This document shows positions 25,584 through 36,202 of a stretch of 55,766 nucleotides of DNA, piece by piece. The DNA comes from Streptomyces antimicrobicus (GTDB lineage: Bacteria; Actinomycetota; Actinomycetes; Streptomycetales; Streptomycetaceae). The translations under genes and the position numbers were made by a program. The stretch lies in assembly GCF_020532625.1 (NCBI RefSeq), contig NZ_JAJAUY010000028.1, positions 1-55,766 on the forward strand, given 5' to 3'. The notes beneath the pieces were generated by a model. It worked only from the letters and a program-made list of their open reading frames with translations. It had not been told where the DNA came from and did not search any database. Position 1 is the stretch's first letter. Each line of letters starts with the position of its first letter.

Positions 25584-25794
25584 CGGGCCCGGGCGCGGGC
25601 GCGCCGGACCCGGCTGCGGGCCTGTTGCCGGTCGTTGACGTGAAGGAGGAGCTTGCGTCGGTCCTCCGCGGTCCACGTCACGACCAGAGCTCCGACCGTC
25701 GCGCTGCCCAAGGCGGTCAGCATGCCGATGGCTCCCGTCCTCGACTTACGTCGGAGTCCGAGTCCGCTCACGCGGCGCGGGGTAGGGAAACGGC

Positions 25795-26049
25795 CTAGTC
25801 CGGCGGCTCGGGCACGGCCGGGGGCTCGCCCGGGCCCCGGTCCGGAGCCGGTTCCGGGTCCCGGTCGGGGGCCGGGGGCTGCGGGTCGTGCGGGACCGGC
25901 TCCGGCTCACGCGGCTCGGGCGCCGGATCGGCCGGCGACGTCATCTCCGCCGCCCCGGCCGTCACAGCCGTCGCCGCCCTCGGTACCGCCCTCGGCCTGG
26001 TCGGCGTCGTCACTGCGGTCGTCGTCGCCCTCGGCGTCATCACCGTCAT
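25795..26049 (-). CDS. Proline/glutamate-rich small protein coupled to the Rieske oxidoreductase
   Basis: 84 residues from ATG 26049, overlapping the oxidoreductase stop by four bases (ATGA). The first 35 residues are Thr/Ala/Arg-rich (MTVMTPRATTTAVTTPTRP); the rest is a run of Pro, Glu and Asp (PEPREPEPVPHDP and similar) with no folded domain. It is accepted as a gene because of the coupled start and the clean stop at 25795; low complexity makes this uncertain. Confidence 0.5.
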   Translation of the reverse strand: MTVMTPRATTTAVTTPTRPRAVPRAATAVTAGAAEMTSPADPAPEPREPEPVPHDPQPPAPDRDPEPAPDRGPGEPPAVPEPPD

Positions 26050-27515
26050 GAGGTGTCCTTCCCTGCGGTGGGGGATCGTCGCGTGTCGTGCGGGTCCACG
26101 CCCGTGACGTCCAGCGGCTCGGTCGCCGGCCCCTGGAGCACCCTGCCGTCCGCCGCCGCGAACCGCGAGCCGTGGCAGGGGCACTCCCAGGTCTCCTCGG
26201 CCTCGTTGAACCCCAGCTCGCAGCCCATGTGGGTGCACCGGGGCCCCGGGCCGAAGCCGGCCGCGTAGTGCCGGGCCACCGAGGCCTGCGCCCGGACCAC
26301 ACCGGGCAGGTCCCGCAGCGGCAGCACCCGGCGGGGGTCGTACAGCTCGGTCCAGGCCGGCCGCGGCCGGCCCGTGACGTGCGCGGCCAGCAGCTGCCCG
26401 GCCATCACCCCGTTGCTCAGGCCCCAGCCGCCGAAGCCGGTGGCCAGGAACACGTGCTGGGTGTCGGGGTGCTCGTGGCCGACGTAGGGCAGGTGGTCGG
26501 CCGAGAAGACGTCCTGGGCCGCCCACCGGTAGGGCGCCGGGCCGCGCGGGAAGCCGGGCAGGTGGCGGTGCGCCCAGTCCTCCAGCCGGGCCAGGCGCTC
26601 CGCGACGTCGGCCGTGCCGGGGACGTACTTCTCGCCCGCGACGATCAGCAGCCGCTGCCCGTCCCCGTCCCCGCTGCCGTCCCCGTACGGCGCCGACCGG
26701 ACGGAGCGGGTGTTGTCCTCCGAGGTCAGGTACATCCCCTCGGGCACGTCGCGCGCCGCCACCGGCGCGGCCACCACCAGCTCCCGGTGGACGGTGAGCC
26801 GGGCGAGCAGGGAGGCGTGGCAGAACAGCGGGTAGTGCGTGGCCAGCACCACGTCGGCGGCGTGCACGGTGCCGCCGCCCGCCAGCGTCAGCCGGCAGTC
26901 CGCCCGCTCGTGCAGGCCGGTGACCCGGGTGTCCTCGTGGACGGCCACTCCCCGCGCGGCCAGGTCGCGGGCCAGCCCCAGCAGGAACCGCCGCGGGTGG
27001 AACTGGAGCTGGTCCTCCACGCGCACGGCCCCCGCGACCGGGTACGGCAGCCCGGTCTCCGTCACGTACCGGGCGTCCAGGCCGGCCGCCCGGGCGGCCT
27101 CGGCCTCGGCGAGGAACTCCTCGGTCCGGCTCTCGTCGGTGGTGTACGTGTACGCCGGCAGCCGTTCCGCCTCGGCGTCGATCCCCAGCTCGCCGCACAG
27201 CGCCAGCACGTGCCGCATCGCCTCTTCCTGGGAGCGGGCGTACAGGGCCGCCGCCTCGGCGCCGTGCTCGGCGGTCAGCCGCGCGTAGCACAGCCCGTGC
27301 GACGAGCTCAGCTTGCCGGTGGTGTGCCCGGTGACCCCGCCGCCCACCCGCCCGGCCTCCAGGACCACCACCTCGCGGCCCGCCAGGGCCAGCTCGCGGG
27401 CCGCGCACAGCCCGGCGATGCCGCCTCCCACCACGACGACGTCGGCGGTGAGGTCCCCGTCGAGGGGCGGATGCGCGGGGGCGGTGGTGGTGCTGTCCAT
27501 CCAGTACGAGCGCAC
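26046..27515 (-). CDS. FAD-dependent oxidoreductase with C-terminal Rieske domain
   Basis: 489 residues. The FAD-binding VVVVGGGIAGLCAARELA lies near residue 30; GHTTGKLSSSHGL and the C-terminal FAD segment FLATGFGGWGLSNGVMAGQL are typical of DAO-type amine or glycine oxidases. A Rieske [2Fe-2S] site closes the protein: CTHMGCELGFN and CPCHGSRF. This two-domain form is the YhfW-like family. I chose GTG 27515 because AGGAG lies 7 bases upstream; ATG 27500 is too far from it. Substrate unknown. Confidence 0.88.
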   Translation of the reverse strand: MRSYWMDSTTTAPAHPPLDGDLTADVVVVGGGIAGLCAARELALAGREVVVLEAGRVGGGVTGHTTGKLSSSHGLCYARLTAEHGAEAAALYARSQEEAMRHVLALCGELGIDAEAERLPAYTYTTDESRTEEFLAEAEAARAAGLDARYVTETGLPYPVAGAVRVEDQLQFHPRRFLLGLARDLAARGVAVHEDTRVTGLHERADCRLTLAGGGTVHAADVVLATHYPLFCHASLLARLTVHRELVVAAPVAARDVPEGMYLTSEDNTRSVRSAPYGDGSGDGDGQRLLIVAGEKYVPGTADVAERLARLEDWAHRHLPGFPRGPAPYRWAAQDVFSADHLPYVGHEHPDTQHVFLATGFGGWGLSNGVMAGQLLAAHVTGRPRPAWTELYDPRRVLPLRDLPGVVRAQASVARHYAAGFGPGPRCTHMGCELGFNEAEETWECPCHGSRFAAADGRVLQGPATEPLDVTGVDPHDTRRSPTAGKDTS

Positions 27516-27645
27516 GGCGGGGCTCCTCCACTCGGACGAGGGCCGACACGGAACAGGGTCCTCCACGGGGGCGTGGTCCGCCCGGCGGATACCCCCGGGC
27601 GGGGCGTTGATGCGTACCGGCGCCGTACGCGGGAACACGCGGGGC

Positions 27646-28155
27646 ATGTCCGACCGAGCCACACCACCCGAACGGCGGTACATCGCGGATCCGGAGCGCA
27701 ACGAGTCGGAGCCGGAACGGGCCGACCGCCGCTGGAACGAGCTGCTCCAGGAGCTCCGCGTGGCCCAGACCGGGGTGCAGATCCTGTTCGGCTTCCTGCT
27801 GACCGTGGTGTTCCAGCCGCGGTTCACCGAGCTGGGTCCGCTGGACCGCGGGATCTACGTCGTCACCGTCCTGCTCGGCGCCGCCACCACGGGAGTGCTG
27901 GTCGGGCCGGTCTCCTTCCACCGCCTGGTCTTCGGGCGCCGGCTGAAGCCGGAGGCCGTGACCTGGGCGTCCCGGCTGACCATCCTCGGCCTGGTGCTGC
28001 TGTTCCTGACCATGGTCGCGGCCATGCTGCTGATCATGCGCATGGCCCTGGGCAGCCAGCTCTCGCTGTGGCTGGTCGTGATCATGGCCGTCTGGTTCGC
28101 CCTGTGCTGGTTCGTGGTCCCGCTGTGGGCCCGGCGGCGCACGACCCCCAGGTGA
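27646..28155 (+). CDS. DUF6328-like membrane protein
   Basis: 169 residues. A charged N-terminus leads into RWNELLQELRVAQTGVQILF, a hallmark of DUF6328, followed by four membrane segments and a basic end (WARRRTTPR). The family is common in actinobacteria and has no known function. It diverges from the Rieske oxidoreductase gene; the two starts are 130 bp apart. Confidence 0.85.
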   Translation: MSDRATPPERRYIADPERNESEPERADRRWNELLQELRVAQTGVQILFGFLLTVVFQPRFTELGPLDRGIYVVTVLLGAATTGVLVGPVSFHRLVFGRRLKPEAVTWASRLTILGLVLLFLTMVAAMLLIMRMALGSQLSLWLVVIMAVWFALCWFVVPLWARRRTTPR

Positions 28156-28233
28156 GGGGGTTTTCCCGTCCTGCCGATGTGCATCGGACCTGCTTGGCTG
28201 GGTACACGCCGCGCACCGGGCGAGGAGGCACCG

Positions 28234-29334
28234 ATGAGAGTCCTGACCATGGGGGTGGAGGAGGAGTTCCTGCTGGTCGAAGCCACCGGGGCGGCCCCGT
28301 GCGGCCGCGCGCCGCAGGTGATCGCCACCGCCGCCGTCGAGCTCGGCGACCAGGTGCAGGCCGAGTTCTACACCGCCCAGGTGGAGGTGTGCAGCACGCC
28401 CGCGGCCGATCTGGAATCCCTGCGCGCCGACCTCGCCCGGCTGCGCCGCGTGGTCCGCGCCGCCGCCGCCGAGGCGGACTGCCGGGTGCTGGCGACGGGC
28501 ACCCCGCCCGTGCGGCCGGCGCGCCCGCTCGCCATCACGGACTGCGCCCGCTACGGGGAGATGGCCCGCCGGTTCGCCGCCCTCATCGACGGCTACCACG
28601 GTCTGGTGTGCGGAACGCACGTGCACATCGGCACGCTGGCCCGGCACGAGGCGCTGGCGCTGGCCGCCCATCTGCGCCCCTGGCTGCCGGCCCTGCAGTC
28701 GCTCACCGGCAACTCGCCCTTCGCGCAAGGATGTGACACCGGGTTCGAGAGCTGGCGATCGGTGGAGTTCGCCCGCTGGCCCACAGTGGGGCCCACCCCG
28801 GTGCTGTGCGAGCAGGAGTACGAACACGTCGTCAGTTCCCTGGTGCGCGACCGGATCCTGCTGGACCGCAGGATGGTGTACTGGTACGCCCGCCCCTCCG
28901 AGCACGTGCCCACGGTGGAGATCCGGATCGCCGACGCCAACGCCGACCTGGACACCGTGGTGCTGCTGGCGGCGCTGGTGCGCGGACTGTCCGGCGTCCT
29001 GCTCGTCGACGTCGAACGCGGGGTGCCCGCCCCCGTGATGACGGACCGTCTGCTGCGCTCGGCGCACAAGTACGCCGCGGCGCACGGACTGGACGGCGCC
29101 GGGCTGGACCCGGTGGACGGTCAGGAGTGGCCCGCCGGCCGGCTCGTGGACCGGCTGGTCGAGCGCGCCGCGCCGGCCCTGGAGGCCACCGGCGACCTGG
29201 GACTCGTACAGGACCTGCTGCGGCGGCTGCGCGAAGAAGGCAGTGGCGCCGCCCGGCAGCGCGCGGCCCACCGGCGGCGCGGTTCGCTCGCCGACGTGGT
29301 GGACGCGCTGGCCGCGACCACCGCCGCCGCGTGA
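28234..29334 (+). CDS. YbdK-type carboxylate-amine ligase (GCS2 family)
   Basis: 366 residues with GAGGAGG about 7 bases upstream. GVEEEFLLVE is the family start, then QAEFYTAQVEVCSTP (acidic metal and ATP site), YGEMARRFAALIDGYHGLVCGTHVHIG, GNSPFAQGCDTGFESWRS and VEIRIADANAD. This is the glutamate-cysteine ligase 2 fold. YbdK proteins show weak gamma-glutamylcysteine ligase activity; in actinobacteria related proteins act in ergothioneine or other pathways. No ergothioneine genes are adjacent, so the substrate stays open. Confidence 0.9.
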   Translation: MRVLTMGVEEEFLLVEATGAAPCGRAPQVIATAAVELGDQVQAEFYTAQVEVCSTPAADLESLRADLARLRRVVRAAAAEADCRVLATGTPPVRPARPLAITDCARYGEMARRFAALIDGYHGLVCGTHVHIGTLARHEALALAAHLRPWLPALQSLTGNSPFAQGCDTGFESWRSVEFARWPTVGPTPVLCEQEYEHVVSSLVRDRILLDRRMVYWYARPSEHVPTVEIRIADANADLDTVVLLAALVRGLSGVLLVDVERGVPAPVMTDRLLRSAHKYAAAHGLDGAGLDPVDGQEWPAGRLVDRLVERAAPALEATGDLGLVQDLLRRLREEGSGAARQRAAHRRRGSLADVVDALAATTAAA

Positions 29335-29361
29335 GCGGGCGCCGCCCGACGCGGGGAGTGG

Positions 29362-29748
29362 ATGATGATGGAAGGCCGGGAGCTCTCCCCCCGGGAGCGG
29401 CAGATACTCGCGGAGATCGAACGGACGCTGGAGGCGGACGCGCTGCTGGCCCGGCGGCTGCGCACCATGCGGCGGGGCGTGCGCCCGTGGGCCGGACCGG
29501 CGGCGGCCCTGCGCGGTCACCTGCTCGCGGTGCTGGCCTGGCTCGCGGGACTGACGTCCCTGGTCCTGTTCGTGCCCGCCGCGGCCACCTCCTCGCCGCC
29601 GCTGATCTGGGGTTTCGCGGGCGCGTGGGTGCTCACGCTGGTGTGCGTGCTGCGGCTGGGGTGGCGGGCGTGCCGGCGCCGGGCCGCGCTGCGGGGCCCC
29701 GACGGGCCGGACGCACGGGACGGCCCGGACGGGCCGCTGCTGCAGTGA
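29362..29748 (+). CDS. DUF3040 membrane protein
   Basis: 128 residues. LSPRERQILAEIERTLEADALLARRL is the DUF3040 signature helix (here split: LSPRERQILAEIERTL then the LARRL end), followed by two membrane segments (LLAVLAWLAGLTSLVLFV, IWGFAGAWVLTLVCVLRL). Three consecutive ATG codons (29362, 29365, 29368) could each be the start; GGGGAG upstream fits the second or third best. Function unknown; it follows the GCS2 ligase by 27 bp. Confidence 0.83.
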   Translation: MMMEGRELSPRERQILAEIERTLEADALLARRLRTMRRGVRPWAGPAAALRGHLLAVLAWLAGLTSLVLFVPAAATSSPPLIWGFAGAWVLTLVCVLRLGWRACRRRAALRGPDGPDARDGPDGPLLQ

Positions 29749-29820
29749 TCCCGGTTGCTCCCGGAACCTGCCGAAAGCCGGTCTTCTCATGTGTTGCGAA
29801 CCGGCTTGACCGCCACATAA

Positions 29821-32619
<2,799 letters not shown>

Positions 32620-32634
32620 CCCGGCCCGACCGCA

Positions 32635-32684
32635 CGCGCGACCGCCCCGGCCGGCAGCACCTGCCCGGCCGGGGCGGTCGCGCG
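32635..32684 (+). terminator. Terminator after icd
   Basis: A 20-bp perfect stem (32635-32654 with 32665-32684, starting CGCGCGACCG) with a 10-base loop. Confidence 0.85.
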
Positions 32685-32743
32685 TTCCGCGGCAGCCGGA
32701 ACGGGCCAGGGCGCGCCTGAACCCGCGCGTCCGGCACGCCCCG

Positions 32744-33202
32744 TCAGAGGCGGTGGACCCGTTCCTGCTCCAGCCCCAGCGCGGTACGGCCGGCCGCCAG
32801 GATCCGCAGGCCCGGTGCGACGCCCAGCAGGGTGCGCAGCCAGCGCCGGGCGCCCGCGTCGAGCTGGTCGCAGCCGTCGAGGACCAGCAGCAGGTCCCGT
32901 TCGGCCAGCCAGGACGCGGCGTTGGCCGTACCGCACGGCAGGTACGCCAGGCCCGGCACACAGCCCAGCCCGTCGACCAGGTCCCGCACCCCCGAGGTCC
33001 GGTCGAGGCAGACCAGGGCCACCCCGTCGTAGAAGTTGGACGACAGCCGCCGGGCGATCTCCCGCACCAGCAGACTGCGCGGCTCGCGGAACCGCCCGGT
33101 CACCGTCAGCACCCGGCCCCGCCGCACCGCCGTCAGCAGCCGCGACAGTTCGTCCGACGTCGCCGGCAGGACACGGGTGGGCGGAGCCCCTGAAGTCGTC
33201 AT
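32744..33202 (-). CDS. Short NB-ARC/STAND-like ATPase fragment with a degenerate P-loop
   Basis: 152 residues from MTTSGAPPTRVLPATSDELS (GTG 33208 is an alternative). The layout matches the nucleotide-binding half of AfsR/LuxR-type ATPases: VLTVTGRFREPRSLLVREIA where Walker A should be, VALVCLDRTSGVRDL, then WLAERDLLLVLDGCDQLDAG as Walker B, and LRILAAGRTALGLEQERVHRL as the sensor region. The P-loop Gly-Lys-Thr/Ser is missing, so ATP hydrolysis is doubtful. Full-length relatives also carry a DNA-binding or TPR part, absent here. It may be a truncated remnant or a stand-alone regulator. Confidence 0.7.
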   Translation of the reverse strand: MTTSGAPPTRVLPATSDELSRLLTAVRRGRVLTVTGRFREPRSLLVREIARRLSSNFYDGVALVCLDRTSGVRDLVDGLGCVPGLAYLPCGTANAASWLAERDLLLVLDGCDQLDAGARRWLRTLLGVAPGLRILAAGRTALGLEQERVHRL

Positions 33203-33469
33203 CGGCACGATGCCCCCCACTGCATGCGTGATGCCGGTTGCGGCCCCCTTGGGATGTTTCGCGCCGCACCAGATGATTATCCGCCAGATACGGTCGAAGG
33301 CCAGGGGGAGAACGGATTCACCGTCAGATCGGCGTACCGGCCGGTCACTTCGCGCTCCTCGCGACGGGCTACCGCCGGAGGCGGCCGCGCGGGATGATCG
33401 CGGCGGGAGATCCCCGTCGTGCCGGCCCTCCCGCCACAGCCGACCCCGTACTCGTGACCCGGAGGCCCC

Positions 33470-34636
33470 GTGACCGCGCTCGTACCGCCCGTCCCGCCCG
33501 CCGTGCCCGTCCCGCCCGGGGAATTCCCCGGAGGAAGGGCCCTCTTCCGCCTCGACCCCGGCATCGCCCACCTCAACCACGGCTCGTTCGGTGCCGTGCC
33601 CGTCCCGGTCCAGGAGGCCCAGGCCGCCCTGCTCGCCGAGGTCCACGCCGACCCCGACGCCTTCTTCGTCACCGCCCCCGAGCGGATCGAGGCGGCCCGG
33701 GCGCGCGTGGCCGCGCACCTGGGCGCCGACCCGGCCGGCACCGGCTTCGTCTCCAACGCCACCGAGGCCGCCAACCTCGCGCTCGACGCCCTCGATCTCA
33801 CCGGCGACGACGAGGTCCTCGTCACCGACCACGGCTACGGCACGGTCGTCGCGGCCGCCGCCCGCCGCGCCCGGACCACCACCGTCCGCCTCGACCCGGC
33901 GCTGCCCGACGAGGACGCCGTCCGCGAAGCCGTGCTCGCGGGCCTCACCCCCCGCACCAAGGTGGCCCTGCTCGACCACATCAGCTCGCCCACCGCCCGG
34001 GTCATCGCCTCCCCGCGGCTGCTGGCCGAACTCGCCGAGCGGGGCGTCACCACCGTCGTGGACGGCGCGCACGCCCCCGGCATGCTCGCCGAGCCCCTGG
34101 CCGGCCGCGCCGACTTCTGGTTCGGGAACCTGCACAAGTGGGGCTACGCCCCCTCCGGCACCGCCGTGCTCACCGTCGCGGAGCCGTACCGCGCCCGGGT
34201 CCGCCCGCTGGTCCCCTCCTGGGAGGACCACCACGGCTTCCCCCGCTCGGTCGAGAACCGGGCCACCGCCGACTACACCGGCTGGCTCGCCGCGCCCGAG
34301 GGCCTGGACCTGCTGGCCCGGCTCGACGCCACCAAGGTGCGCGCCCACAACAGCGCCCTGGCCGGATACGGCGCCGCCCTGCTGGCCGACGTCCCGGGCC
34401 TGCGCCCGCTGCCGCACACCCCGGGGCTGGCCATGCGCACCCTGCGGCTGCCCCCGGGCACGGCCGAGGACCCCGAGGCCGCGCGCGCCCTGCGCGAGGA
34501 CATCGCCGCGCGGCACCGGATCCGCGTCCTGATCTGGCCGTGGCCCGGCGGCGGCGGCATCCGGGTGTGCGGCCAGATCTACAACCGGGCCGAGGAGTAC
34601 GAACGTCTGGCCGCGGTCCTGCGCACGTACCTGTAG
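33470..34636 (+). CDS. Class V aminotransferase-fold PLP enzyme (isopenicillin N epimerase-like)
   Basis: 388 residues from GTG 33470. After LDPGIAHLNHGSFGAVP come FVSNATEAANLAL, VVDGAHAPGML (the Asp that binds the PLP ring nitrogen) and the Schiff-base Lys in WFGNLHKWGYAPSGTAVL. This is the CsdB/epimerase branch of class V enzymes, which epimerise, transaminate or cleave amino acids or peptides. A Pro-rich N-terminus precedes the domain. No beta-lactam genes are nearby, so a true isopenicillin N role is unlikely. Confidence 0.9.
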   Translation: MTALVPPVPPAVPVPPGEFPGGRALFRLDPGIAHLNHGSFGAVPVPVQEAQAALLAEVHADPDAFFVTAPERIEAARARVAAHLGADPAGTGFVSNATEAANLALDALDLTGDDEVLVTDHGYGTVVAAAARRARTTTVRLDPALPDEDAVREAVLAGLTPRTKVALLDHISSPTARVIASPRLLAELAERGVTTVVDGAHAPGMLAEPLAGRADFWFGNLHKWGYAPSGTAVLTVAEPYRARVRPLVPSWEDHHGFPRSVENRATADYTGWLAAPEGLDLLARLDATKVRAHNSALAGYGAALLADVPGLRPLPHTPGLAMRTLRLPPGTAEDPEAARALREDIAARHRIRVLIWPWPGGGGIRVCGQIYNRAEEYERLAAVLRTYL

Positions 34637-34675
34637 GCCGGCGCCGACCGGGTGGGCCGGGCCGGCCGGGGCGCG

Positions 34676-35428
34676 TCAGTCGCGGCGCAGCAGGTACGTG
34701 TCCATGATCCAGCCCTTGCGGGCCCGGGCCTCGGTGCGCAGCCGCTCGATCCGGTCGGCGACCTCCGCCAGCTTGCCCTGCACCAGGATCTCGTCGGGCG
34801 TGCCGACGTACGCGCCCCAGTAGATGAAGAGGTCCTGGTCAAGGTGGCGGGTGAAGGCGTGCCGCGCGTCGAGCATCACCACGACGTCGTCGACGTCCTG
34901 TGGCCAGCCCTCGGCGAGCCGCCGGCCGGTGGTGATCTGCACCGGGCGGCCGACCCGGTTCAGGTTGGTCCGGTGCCGGGCCAGCAGCGCCGAGACGCTG
35001 CTGATGCCCGGCACCACCTCGTGCTCGAAGGCGACCCGGCCGCGCTCGTGGACCTCCTCCAGGATCGCGAGGGTGGAGTCGTACAGGGACGGATCGCCCC
35101 AGACCAGGAACGCGCCGGTCTCGCCCTCGGCCAGGTCCTCGGCGATGAACCGCTCGAAGATCTCCGCCCGGGCGCTGCGCCAGCCGTCGACGGTGGGGGT
35201 GTAGTGCGCGGGGTCGCGGTCGCGGTCGGGGTCGCGGCCCTCCACCAGCCGGTGGCCGGGACGGGCGTGCGCGTCGAGCATGGCGCGCCGCAGCCCGGTC
35301 AGGTCCGCCTTCTCCTCGCCCTTCTCCAGGATGAGGAACGCGTCCGCCGCGCCGATCGCCTTGACCGCCTGGAGGGTCAGGTGGTCCGGGTCGCCCGCGC
35401 CTATGCCGATCACTGAGAACTTCTTCAC
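34676..35428 (-). CDS. cobF: Precorrin-6A synthase (deacetylating), CobF
   Basis: 250 residues from GTG 35428. The SAM methyltransferase fold of tetrapyrrole enzymes begins KKFSVIGIGAGDPDHLTLQA; later come GAFLVWGDPSLYDSTLAIL, FEHEVVPGISSVSALLARH and LFIYWGAYVGTPDEIL. CobF methylates C-1 of precorrin-5 with loss of acetate in the aerobic cobalamin pathway. No other cob gene is in the window, so the gene stands apart from the main cobalamin cluster. It diverges from lutA; the starts are 18 bp apart. Confidence 0.93.
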   Translation of the reverse strand: MKKFSVIGIGAGDPDHLTLQAVKAIGAADAFLILEKGEEKADLTGLRRAMLDAHARPGHRLVEGRDPDRDRDPAHYTPTVDGWRSARAEIFERFIAEDLAEGETGAFLVWGDPSLYDSTLAILEEVHERGRVAFEHEVVPGISSVSALLARHRTNLNRVGRPVQITTGRRLAEGWPQDVDDVVVMLDARHAFTRHLDQDLFIYWGAYVGTPDEILVQGKLAEVADRIERLRTEARARKGWIMDTYLLRRD

Positions 35429-35446
35429 GCCGCTATTCTGCCCGTC

Positions 35447-36202
35447 ATGCGAGTGGCCCTGTTCGTCACCTGCGTCAACGACGCGCTGTACCCCGCCACA
35501 GGGGTCGCGGTGGTGCGGCTGCTGGAGCGGCTCGGGGTGGACGTGGACTTCCCGGCCGGGCAGAGCTGCTGCGGCCAGCCGCAGTACAACACCGGTTACC
35601 GGTACGAGACCGAGCCGCTGCTGCGCCGCACCGCCGCCGCCTTCGCCGGGTACCCGTACGTCGTCACGCCGTCCGGCTCCTGCGCCGCGATGCTGCGCGA
35701 GCACTACCCGCGGATCGGGCGCCGGGCCGCCGCGGAGGGGCGGGGGAGCGAGCTGGCCGAGCTCGCCGACGCGCTCGCGCCCCGGGTGTACGAGCTGACC
35801 GAGTTCCTCGTCGACGTCCTCGGGGTGACCGATGTGGGGGCGTACTTCCCGCACACCGTCACCTATCACCCCTCCTGTCATGGTCTGCGGTCCTTGCGGC
35901 TGGGCGACCGGCCGCGCCGGCTGCTCGCCGCCGTCAAGGGGCTCGATCTGGTCGAGCTGCCGCAGGCGGAGGAGTGCTGTGGTTTCGGCGGGACCTTCGC
36001 GGTGAAGAACCCCGACGTCTCGGCCGCGATGGGGGCCGACAAGCTCCGCCACGCCCGGGCCACCGGCGCCGAGGTGCTGTGCGGCGCCGACAACTCGTGT
36101 CTCACCCACCTCGGCGGCATGCTCCGCCGCCAGGACGCGCCGCTGCGCACCCTGCACATCGCCGAGATCCTGGCGGCCACGCAGGAGGAGCCGGCGCGAT
36201 GA
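35447..36202 (+). CDS. lutA: L-lactate utilisation Fe-S protein LutA (LldE)
   Basis: 251 residues with two cysteine-rich CCG domains: SCCGQPQYNTG near residue 40 with SGSCAAML, and YHPSCHGLRSL, ECCGFGGTFAVKNPDVS, NSCLTHLGGM in the second half. CCG domains bind Fe-S or heterodisulfide-type centres. LutA, LutB and LutC form a complex that oxidises L-lactate to pyruvate. The stop overlaps lutB by four bases. Confidence 0.94.
   Translation: MRVALFVTCVNDALYPATGVAVVRLLERLGVDVDFPAGQSCCGQPQYNTGYRYETEPLLRRTAAAFAGYPYVVTPSGSCAAMLREHYPRIGRRAAAEGRGSELAELADALAPRVYELTEFLVDVLGVTDVGAYFPHTVTYHPSCHGLRSLRLGDRPRRLLAAVKGLDLVELPQAEECCGFGGTFAVKNPDVSAAMGADKLRHARATGAEVLCGADNSCLTHLGGMLRRQDAPLRTLHIAEILAATQEEPAR

Noticed and set aside
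24896..25771. A minus-strand frame starting MSGLGLRRKSRTG with a membrane-like segment
   Set aside because: The first 60 codons look plausible, but the frame continues antisense through the whole DJ-1 gene without a stop. A start inside the 211-bp gap cannot be separated from a shadow ORF.
33470..34636. A beta-lactam biosynthesis gene (isopenicillin N epimerase)
   Set aside because: The PLP fold fits, but there are no beta-lactam genes nearby; the family name reflects sequence relatedness only.
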